A DNA stretch of 12,425 nt from contig JAAZNX010000083.1 of NCBI GenBank assembly GCA_012798025.1, positions 1 to 12,425 on the forward strand, read 5' to 3'. Positions 6,857 through 12,425 of the stretch are shown in pieces. Positions within the stretch are counted from its first letter, which is position 1, and every line of letters starts with the position of its first letter. The stretch comes from Methanothrix sp. (GTDB lineage: Archaea > Halobacteriota > Methanosarcinia > Methanotrichales > Methanotrichaceae). The translations under genes and the position numbers were made by a program. The notes beneath the pieces are model-generated. The model was not told the DNA's origin. It made no database searches and saw nothing but the letters and a program-made list of their open reading frames with translations.

Positions 6857-7296
6857 ACGAATCGGATAAGATATGTCATTTGGCAGAACTCGGTTTTAAG
6901 ATTGCTCAGCCCAAGGGCTACAAGCCTCATGCAGTGGAAAGGCTGTTCCGCGAATCGGTGAGGGCGATTACAGAACTCCGGGGAGTTGATCTCTCGAAAT
7001 GCGATTACAGAGCGACGGTCTCAGGACGCATTCAGAAGACTTTAGACCGAATGGGCGATGATCAGGCATTTGTTCCCGAAAGGAGGGGGCTTGATGCCAA
7101 GGCTGACGAGTTCGCCGACTATTTCGTGGAGATGATCCTGAACGGGATATGCGAGGGAAAACCTGGCAGACTCAAGAAGATGTCAAACAACCTTGCTGAT
7201 GGCTACTATTCTGCAACTTTGAATATACGCCGCAAGTATTGGGATGAGAGGAATTTGGATAAGATGAGCCAGACCGAAAAGGAGGAGATAAGATGA
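6853..7296 (+). CDS. cas11d: Probable type I-D small subunit Cas11d, encoded as its own gene
   Basis: A 147-residue, mostly helical, charged protein between cas10d and csc2. The segment FADYFVEMILNGICEGKPGR (about residues 87-106) followed by a helix with LKKMSNNLADGYY resembles, as I recall the family, the extreme C-terminal domain of full-length Cas10d. That domain is also produced alone from an internal start as Cas11d in cyanobacterial type I-D. Here it is a separate cistron: ATGA overlap with cas10d, the AGGTGATC site 4 nt upstream, and an ATGA overlap with csc2 downstream. Cas10d plus this protein total 1011 residues, about the length of fused homologues. Cas11 subunits line the belly of the complex and hold the non-target strand. 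The gene identity is from context and remembered family pattern, not from a search. Confidence 0.72.
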   Translation: MNESDKICHLAELGFKIAQPKGYKPHAVERLFRESVRAITELRGVDLSKCDYRATVSGRIQKTLDRMGDDQAFVPERRGLDAKADEFADYFVEMILNGICEGKPGRLKKMSNNLADGYYSATLNIRRKYWDERNLDKMSQTEKEEIR

Positions 7297-8303
7297 GCAT
7301 TGAGGATATTAAAAAGAAACTGTCATCAGGACTTGTGGATGACCTTGTAAACGAGCCCAGCGCTCATTACGTTCACATTTTGCTGCTCAGAGAGCTGCAA
7401 TCGAGTGCCATTTTCACGACGAACGGGCAGGACGCTGATATAACAACGGTTGGGATCAGCGCAGATGATGGACTGGTCGATTACTCGCCTGTGATGATGT
7501 TCAAGAGAAAGCAGACAGGCAGCGACAGGAGAAAGGGAAAGGAGCTTCAGAGGAACCTCATCAACATCCAGGACACGATGAACGTGAACGAGATGACTCA
7601 GGACTCGCCTGAGTCGATGCTCTACGGGAGCGCGGCAGGAGACGAAGCAATTTCAGTCACCTCCAGGGTCATGTACGACACGGCCTACTCCATAAGGGAC
7701 TCCAGCGTCCTCATTGAGGAGAAGTTCCAGAACGCTCCAGGAGATGGGTTCGCCAAGGGTGCCACAACCGCGATTCGGGAGCCTGATTTCATAATGCCTG
7801 GAACCCTGTTCCCGTGCGTGGTTACCCTGAGGGATGCGACCTTTGAGGAGCTGATCTTTGTCTTGGGTGTGACCAAGATGAACAAGCGCTATGGTGCAGC
7901 GACGTCCAGGATCGGAAGGATGGAGAACCACATACTGGGAATCTATTACGGACTTGAGGAGGGGCCTGCAAATCTGTTCCTCTCTCAGGATGTGGCACGC
8001 CGCCTGGCAGACCCCAACGGCAAAATTACCTCTGAGAACCTGAACAAGGTGCTTTACAGCCCTGTTCTTGACACTGAAAAGGTGAAATCGCTTGTCAAGG
8101 AATCCTTCGATGAGGAGATCCAAACGCTTAACATCAAACCACTTGGCGACGACGAGGTTAAGGAACTGGTGGAGCACATCACTGCAGAAACGATGAAGAC
8201 AGCTTTAGAGGTCCAGAGGGCTAAAGCATCTGCGTTTTTCCAGAGAGTGAACGGAGAGTCAAAGAGCAAGAAAAAGGGGAGCAGGGGAGCAAAGAATGAG
8301 TGA
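7293..8303 (+). CDS. csc2: Type I-D backbone subunit Csc2 (Cas7 family)
   Basis: RAMP-fold protein that polymerises along the crRNA to form the backbone of the complex. At 336 residues it matches the Csc2 family. The N-terminal region HYVHILLLRELQSSAIFTTN (25-44), followed by a Lys/Arg-rich stretch (MMFKRKQTGSDRRKG, about 68-82), is typical of Csc2, the basic part being a likely RNA-contact surface. The C-terminus ends in a basic tail rich in Lys and Ser. The ATG overlaps the cas11d stop as ATGA and has GGAGGAG at 7281-7287 as its ribosome-binding site. Its end overlaps csc1 by 8 nt. Confidence rests on family pattern plus position between cas10d and csc1. Confidence 0.9.
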   Translation: MSIEDIKKKLSSGLVDDLVNEPSAHYVHILLLRELQSSAIFTTNGQDADITTVGISADDGLVDYSPVMMFKRKQTGSDRRKGKELQRNLINIQDTMNVNEMTQDSPESMLYGSAAGDEAISVTSRVMYDTAYSIRDSSVLIEEKFQNAPGDGFAKGATTAIREPDFIMPGTLFPCVVTLRDATFEELIFVLGVTKMNKRYGAATSRIGRMENHILGIYYGLEEGPANLFLSQDVARRLADPNGKITSENLNKVLYSPVLDTEKVKSLVKESFDEEIQTLNIKPLGDDEVKELVEHITAETMKTALEVQRAKASAFFQRVNGESKSKKKGSRGAKNE

Positions 8304-9093
8304 GAGTTTCCCGGCAGTGGAATGTTCCATTGAGACTCTGGATCGCACCCTCTATGCATCTAGAGAGGTAGGCGATCTGGTGGATACGGGAGACTACATC
8401 CTGAGCACTGCGCTTTACTACGCATTCGGTTTCGTGGCCGGGAGGTACATAAACTCTGGAAACAGGCCATTTTATGTGGAAGAGACCTCAGAGATCTATG
8501 AGAAGTTCTACATAACTCCAGCAAGGCCTGAGCCTGCCGGAGAATACCTGAGCAGGATTCTTGGGGTTTCAGCCTCGAAGGTCAAACAAGGGCCTCTGCC
8601 AGCTTTGGGTGGACATTCCACGAGCCAGTGGAATGCCAGGATTCATCAGTACGCAGTGAAGAACTGGAATGCCAAAGACCCGAGTTATCCTTACAAGGGG
8701 AAGAATCTCCCTCAGTTCGGACGGGAGAGGGTTCTCGATCAGCAGAATTTGTTCACATCCTACATTCTGCCATACGAGGACGATGCAGCATCGCTGGCCT
8801 CCAGAATTCCAAGATACGTGCGCCTTGGAAAGAAGCGATCTAAGGCTCGAGTAAGGACGAGGATAATAGAAGGCGCGATCGAGGAGGGTGAGTTTCTCTC
8901 CAACCATCCCTTTGGTATCTATGACTATGAAGGTGTGCCATTGGGCGATCTGGTCTCGGTTAAGATGCGACCTGTGCCTCTGATAGTCCAGGGGCGGTAC
9001 AAAGGAAGGTTCATACGCTTGCCCCGGGTCAGAGGGCGAGAGGACATTGTGCTTCCCTACAAACTGGAGTTTCTAAAATCGAAGAGATCTTAA
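8296..9093 (+). CDS. csc1: Type I-D subunit Csc1 (Cas5 family)
   Basis: Cas5-like RAMP protein that caps the 5' handle of the crRNA and contacts the large subunit. The product has 265 residues. The start region IETLDRTLYASREVGDLVDT followed by ILSTALYYAFGFVAG (about 35-49) follows the Csc1 pattern of an early strand, an ASRE-type turn and a long helix. The C-terminal part (RFIRLPRVRGREDIVLPYKL) returns to beta strands. Ribosome-binding site GGGGAG (8284-8289) precedes the ATG. It is the last tightly coupled gene of the effector operon; a TATA-like palindrome follows immediately after its stop. Confidence 0.88.
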   Translation: MSESFPAVECSIETLDRTLYASREVGDLVDTGDYILSTALYYAFGFVAGRYINSGNRPFYVEETSEIYEKFYITPARPEPAGEYLSRILGVSASKVKQGPLPALGGHSTSQWNARIHQYAVKNWNAKDPSYPYKGKNLPQFGRERVLDQQNLFTSYILPYEDDAASLASRIPRYVRLGKKRSKARVRTRIIEGAIEEGEFLSNHPFGIYDYEGVPLGDLVSVKMRPVPLIVQGRYKGRFIRLPRVRGREDIVLPYKLEFLKSKRS

Positions 9094-9095
9094 AT

Positions 9096-9107
9096 ATTTT
9101 ATAAAAT
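9096..9107 (+). promoter_or_regulatory. TATA-like palindrome before the membrane-protein gene
   Basis: ATTTTATAAAAT is a perfect 12-bp palindrome three bases after the csc1 stop and looks like a strong archaeal TATA box. It predicts transcription from about 9128, giving a roughly 30-nt leader that contains the AAGGAGGT site at 9147-9154. The T-rich sequence CTTTTGTTTT at 9123-9132 could also end transcription arriving from csc1. Confidence 0.5.
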
Positions 9108-9158
9108 TTAGGTGACCCGGGACTTTTGTTTTCCAGGGCCTAATGAAGGAGGTAAAAT

Positions 9159-9638
9159 ATGGGATTGGAATGGTATTTCCTAGTGTACGCCCTGATTGCC
9201 GCTTGGGTGTTCATGGACGCAAGGAAGAGAGGCAACAATGCACCGGCATGGGCCATAGCCACGATCGTTGTAGGTGTGCTTGCGGTGCCGTTTTACCTGG
9301 CCAGGCGCTACCTGCTCGACGGAGAGGTAAGAGAAGGGGGTTTTTCCTGGAACGTGCTCAGGTATTTCGCGCTGTTCTGGACTGTGACCATGGCCATAAT
9401 ACTGATCACCAGCATCGGGGCATTATCAGCCGGTGCTCCTGCATCTGGTGACGAGTATGAAGAGGCTGGCTATGCAATAGTAGCCACTATTGGCATTGGC
9501 ATGATACTGGGCATGTGGTTCATCGTCGCTGTAGGTGCTCTGGTGCTAGGAATGTTTTTGAAGAAGTCAAGCATAGTAGAGAGAGGTCCGACCGGCCCAG
9601 GCAATCGTCAGCCCGATCATAAAGTATCGAATTCTTAA
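9159..9638 (+). CDS. Four-helix membrane protein of unknown function inside the cas locus
   Basis: A 159-residue integral membrane protein I cannot assign to a characterised family. Hydrophobic helices lie near residues 4-19, 30-48, 67-89 and 104-133, with the basic motif MDARKRG (19-25) after helix 1 and ARRYL (48-52) after helix 2. The pairing of a short helix, a DARKRG-type loop, then a Trp-containing helix resembles a common loosely defined group of small prokaryotic membrane proteins. The C-terminal 25 residues are polar. The start is well supported by AAGGAGGT five bases upstream. It lies between csc1 and cas3 on the same strand but is not overlapped with either and seems to have its own promoter. 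It may be a membrane accessory of the CRISPR system or only a passenger. Confidence 0.8.
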   Translation: MGLEWYFLVYALIAAWVFMDARKRGNNAPAWAIATIVVGVLAVPFYLARRYLLDGEVREGGFSWNVLRYFALFWTVTMAIILITSIGALSAGAPASGDEYEEAGYAIVATIGIGMILGMWFIVAVGALVLGMFLKKSSIVERGPTGPGNRQPDHKVSNS

Positions 9639-9674
9639 CGGAACAGACAAAAAGATTGCTTTATGAGATAGGTT

Positions 9675-9812
9675 ATGAACGTTAAGTGCTGGCTGATCAT
9701 ATTAGCCCTGGCTAGCTTTGTAGAGTTAAGGTATAACGGCAACGTCCCAAATGAAGACGATCTGGGCAACCTGGGATTGAAGATTCTTGGCACACTGAAA
9801 GTGAGTTCTTAG
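9675..9812 (+). CDS. Possible 45-residue secreted or membrane-anchored small protein
   Basis: An ATG-started frame encodes 45 residues with a hydrophobic N-terminal segment (CWLIILALASFVEL, 5-18) and a polar acidic remainder (NGNVPNEDDLGNLG). The only ribosome-binding element is a weak AGGT almost touching the ATG. A TATA-like CTTTATGAG stretch lies just upstream, too near to serve a leaderless start. It fills most of the 233-bp gap between the membrane-protein gene and cas3. It may be a real small protein, a decayed gene remnant or chance. Confidence 0.25.
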   Translation: MNVKCWLIILALASFVELRYNGNVPNEDDLGNLGLKILGTLKVSS

Positions 9813-9871
9813 CGGTGAGCTTCTTATCATTCTTTAGCCAAATGGGGAAGCTATGAGGAGATAAGCAATAT

Positions 9872-12004
9872 ATGGATAACAAAAATGATGAAGACGCTGG
9901 ACATCTTATTATTGATCTGGACGGTCTACGACTGGAGCAGATAGACCAGGATTATCTCTGGGACTTCAAGGCCTTTGAACATCAGATAGAAAGCGATCGC
10001 CTAATCAAGGGCAGAGAGGCCCTCTTTTTGTTCAACCACAGCCCAACAGGTTCAGGCAAGACCATCTCATGGCTGAAGCCTGCGCTCGATGCCAGGATGA
10101 AGGTCATCGCGGTATATCCCACCAACGCTCTGGTGATAGATCAGAAGAAGCAGGTGGACAGTGCGATAGAGCGATTTAGATATAACCCCTCAGAATATCA
10201 CGTTCAGGCAGTCACGAGCGACCTTTTGGTCGAAGAGAAGGAGCTCTATCCGGATGAGTCAGGGCTCAGAAAGGGCCAGCTTTTGAACCGCATCATACGA
10301 AAAGGGCGCGGTCGCGGGCTGATACTGCTCGTGAATCCGGATATTCTCACCCTTGCTCTGAAGGACGCCTACTACGAGCACAACATCCGCGAGGCGGTCC
10401 GGAGCGTGGACATGATAGTGGTGGATGAGTTCCACCTAGCGTCTGTCAAGCAGAGTGATATGCTACTCTTCATGATGCACGAGATGAGCGATGACAGACG
10501 GAGCCGTCTTAAGAAGTTCGTCTTCCTGAGCGCCACACCGAACCGTCAGATCGTCGATAGGGCGAAGAAGGTCGGACTGAACGTAGTCATACTCGACGAC
10601 AAGAGCACACCGCTCTCGTGCTCTGAGGGACGCCCTGTGCTGCCTCGATTGAGGCTTGAGGTGAGGAGTGGAGCGATTTACAGGACTTATGAGCTGATCA
10701 AAGAGGACCTGGATTACTTCGTCGATCTATGCAGGAGGCCGCGTAAGAACGGGGTGAGTGCCAAAACGGTCTTCATCTTGGATGGGATCTACGAGGTGGA
10801 CGAGGTATTCAATGCGCTCAGGAATGCTCTTGCAGGCCTGAACTTGAGGGTTGAGCGCGTGGACGGGCTTCATCCAGCGACCCCTGAAAAGCTGAAGAGC
10901 TTCGATGTTTTAGTCTCGAACTCCTCTGTTGAGGTGGGCATCGACTTCAACGTCGATCGCCTTGTCTTCTCAGGCTATTCGAAGAGCAAGCTGTTACAGA
11001 GGATAGGACGCTTGAGAAACAAACCGCAAGAAGAGATCTGCGAGGCGGTCTGTTTTGTGCCAAATGTTCTTTACGATCACCTCAAAGGGCTCTCAGCCAA
11101 AGTGGGCATCTTGAGGCTAACAAGAGGAGAGCTTGCTGAGCAGCTAGATAAGGTGCTGGAATCTGGGCTTGACCTTTCGTCTTACTCTAAGACTTACTCG
11201 CCCATGGAGGCTTATCTGTATTTGAAGGCAAGGATCAAGGGCGATACGTGGAGGGACGAGCTAGGAGAGGAACATCACGAGAAGGGCATGCCTGAATCCA
11301 TCCAGGGAGCTGAGTGGATAAGGACTCTGGCCCTCATCGAGAAGCACTTCCTGGAACAAGAGATCGATGGCCAAATGTACGAGTGGCTTGACAGCGAATC
11401 ACACCTGCTGGAGGACGGACTGCTAAGCTATCGTGGTGCCAGGTTCCAGGCCTTGATGTTCGACACGACTGACAGTCAGCTCAAGCTTTACGATCTGATG
11501 TATCTGCTCCGGCGCGGGAACGTTGAGTTCATGTCGCCTCAAAGATTTGCTCTTCGGTTAAGAGAGGCTTGCGAAGGAGATTACGATGCTACGATGAAGC
11601 AGAGGTACGAATCGATGAAGAGGTTTGCAGCGGGCTTTTGTTGGTATCATGGCGCTTTGGGCGAGGGGACTCGGAAGGTTTTGTTCAAGGGGGATTCAGA
11701 GGAGCATTACAGAAGGATCATGTTCAAAGCCGCGGACCATACAAGAAAACCGCGCATGGTGGGTGGATTTAAGGTAGAGACCGATCCCAACATACCGTCG
11801 CTATCCCATTTGAACAACACCCTGACAGAGTACAGGATCTTCGCAAGGCTGATAGATCTAAGCGGCTCGTATCTCAAAGCAAAGTTCAATTTGGGGGATT
11901 TCTTTTATCTCTATCCGTATTCAGGTCAAAGGAGTGTGGCCTTCGGGCATGATGCCCTCTACATCGATTGTATGATCAAGGAGGAGCATGCGAGGAGGAG
12001 ATGA
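9872..12004 (+). CDS. cas3: Type I-D Cas3 helicase (Cas3', no HD domain)
   Basis: A superfamily 2 DNA helicase/translocase that would unwind target DNA recruited by the I-D complex. Motifs in its 710 residues: Walker A HSPTGSGKT (56-64), motif Ia VYPTNALV (81-88), motif II DEFH (185-188) in place of DExH/DEAD, motif III SAT (220-222), a motif V-like SSVEVGIDF (351-359) and motif VI QRIGRLR (376-382). There is no HD nuclease domain at either end, fitting type I-D where HD is in Cas10d. The last 300 residues are a less conserved accessory region. The ATG has GAGGAG 11 nt upstream. Its end overlaps cas4 by 17 nt. It is separated from csc1 by 778 bp, unlike the overlapping effector genes. Confidence 0.9.
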   Translation: MDNKNDEDAGHLIIDLDGLRLEQIDQDYLWDFKAFEHQIESDRLIKGREALFLFNHSPTGSGKTISWLKPALDARMKVIAVYPTNALVIDQKKQVDSAIERFRYNPSEYHVQAVTSDLLVEEKELYPDESGLRKGQLLNRIIRKGRGRGLILLVNPDILTLALKDAYYEHNIREAVRSVDMIVVDEFHLASVKQSDMLLFMMHEMSDDRRSRLKKFVFLSATPNRQIVDRAKKVGLNVVILDDKSTPLSCSEGRPVLPRLRLEVRSGAIYRTYELIKEDLDYFVDLCRRPRKNGVSAKTVFILDGIYEVDEVFNALRNALAGLNLRVERVDGLHPATPEKLKSFDVLVSNSSVEVGIDFNVDRLVFSGYSKSKLLQRIGRLRNKPQEEICEAVCFVPNVLYDHLKGLSAKVGILRLTRGELAEQLDKVLESGLDLSSYSKTYSPMEAYLYLKARIKGDTWRDELGEEHHEKGMPESIQGAEWIRTLALIEKHFLEQEIDGQMYEWLDSESHLLEDGLLSYRGARFQALMFDTTDSQLKLYDLMYLLRRGNVEFMSPQRFALRLREACEGDYDATMKQRYESMKRFAAGFCWYHGALGEGTRKVLFKGDSEEHYRRIMFKAADHTRKPRMVGGFKVETDPNIPSLSHLNNTLTEYRIFARLIDLSGSYLKAKFNLGDFFYLYPYSGQRSVAFGHDALYIDCMIKEEHARRR

Positions 12005-12425
12005 GATTGTTAATGTCGGAGACATAAACCAGTACCTTTACTGTGCCAGAAGGTTTTACTATATTAATTATTTCGACACCATAGAGATGAATCGCTACCT
12101 GAAAGATGGATTGCTCAAGCATCAGAGCCAATCGAGGAGAGGCGGTTGGATAAGAGAGCTGTATCTAAGATCTGAAAAGCTCGGGCTTCATGGAAAGATC
12201 GATGTCTTAGAGTCAAAGAACATAAGGAGCATTGGTACCACCTTGACGCCGATCGAGCGCAAGCGCGGCTCTTCATATCACGACAACGACGAGGTCCAGC
12301 TCGCTGCCTACTGCATGCTCTTGGAGGACTATTTGGGCGAGCCGGTACGTATGGGTTACATCTATCTCTTCGGCACAAATGAGCGCTACGCGATTACTAT
12401 TACGGACTGGCACCGCGAGCGCGTA
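11988..12425 (+). CDS. cas4: Cas4 nuclease (3' end outside window)
   Basis: RecB-like Fe-S exonuclease that trims prespacers and helps choose PAMs during adaptation. The frame is open for 146 codons to the window edge. The N-terminal NQYLYCARRFYY contains the first Fe-S cysteine (Cys19) in its usual Cas4 setting. RecB motifs follow: Gly69-x-x-Asp72 in HGKIDVL, Glu90-x-Lys92 in IERKRG, and the QLAAY motif at 104-108. The C-terminal cysteine cluster would lie beyond 12425. The start at 11988 is chosen because AAGGAGG at 11978-11984 precedes it and no other ATG is in frame before the first motif; this makes a 17-nt overlap with cas3. Its presence suggests that cas1 and cas2 follow. Confidence 0.92.
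   Translation, partial: MRGGDEIVNVGDINQYLYCARRFYYINYFDTIEMNRYLKDGLLKHQSQSRRGGWIRELYLRSEKLGLHGKIDVLESKNIRSIGTTLTPIERKRGSSYHDNDEVQLAAYCMLLEDYLGEPVRMGYIYLFGTNERYAITITDWHRERV

Noticed and set aside
6840..6860. cas10d broken by a sequencing or mutational frameshift
   Set aside because: The junction is a clean ATGA with an 8-base ribosome-binding match and correct spacing, like the other junctions of this operon, so a designed gene boundary is more likely.
7653..8177. 174-aa minus-strand frame inside csc2
   Set aside because: It lies fully antisense to a recognisable csc2 gene and shows no family motif; long antisense frames are common in this base composition.
8614..8635. Hairpin CATTCCAC/GTGGAATG and repeated CAGTGGAATG (also 8315-8324) in csc1
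   Set aside because: Short repeats within a conserved coding frame with no T run or gene boundary nearby; most likely chance.
12115..12378. Minus-strand frame inside cas4
   Set aside because: Opposite to a frame with clear Cas4 cysteine and RecB motifs; its Arg/Cys-rich product looks like a shadow frame.
1..12425. CRISPR array
   Set aside because: I looked for regularly spaced repeats of about 25-40 bases and saw none; the locus has cas genes only within this window.

Overview
The window looks like a stretch of a euryarchaeal chromosome, most probably from a methanogen related to Methanothrix or Methanosarcina. The signs are heavy use of AGG/AGA arginine and ATA isoleucine codons, GGAGG/GGTGATC ribosome-binding sites at chains of ATGA start-stop overlaps, and genes with no ribosome-binding site whose TATA-like box is centred about 27 nt before the start codon, as expected for leaderless transcripts. 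The lineage is an inference; the archaeal style is visible.

Left part (1-2561, minus strand): a metal-uptake operon read right to left. A small cysteine-containing DUF6788-type protein comes first, followed by a ZnuA-like lipoprotein, a ZnuC-like ATPase and a ZnuB-like permease that runs off the left edge. The genes are joined by ATGA or 8-nt overlaps. A perfect 13-bp inverted repeat flanks the TATA-like box of this operon and is a strong candidate for a metalloregulator operator.

Middle and right part (2661-12425): a type I-D CRISPR-Cas locus. A Csa3-type CARF-HTH regulator points left. Divergent from it are cas6, cas10d with an HD nuclease domain, a separate 147-aa small-subunit gene (probable cas11d), csc2 and csc1. 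Then come a four-helix membrane protein of unknown function, a doubtful 45-aa ORF, a stand-alone cas3 helicase without an HD domain, and cas4, which runs off the right edge. Cas6 would process crRNA; Cas10d, Cas11d, Csc2 and Csc1 would form the Cascade-like complex; Cas3 would unwind target DNA while the HD domain of Cas10d cuts; Cas4 would serve spacer acquisition. No CRISPR array, cas1 or cas2 lies inside the window; they may lie beyond 12425.

The most notable points are: (1) the large and small I-D subunits are separate genes joined by ATGA with a near-ideal ribosome-binding site, whereas this family usually makes Cas11d by internal initiation inside cas10d; (2) the csa3/cas6 intergenic region carries two different perfect inverted repeats, one on the csa3 TATA-like box and one just upstream of the cas6 TATA-like box; (3) an uncharacterised membrane protein with its own promoter-like sequence sits between the effector genes and cas3; (4) a DUF6788 protein leads a zinc-type ABC operon.
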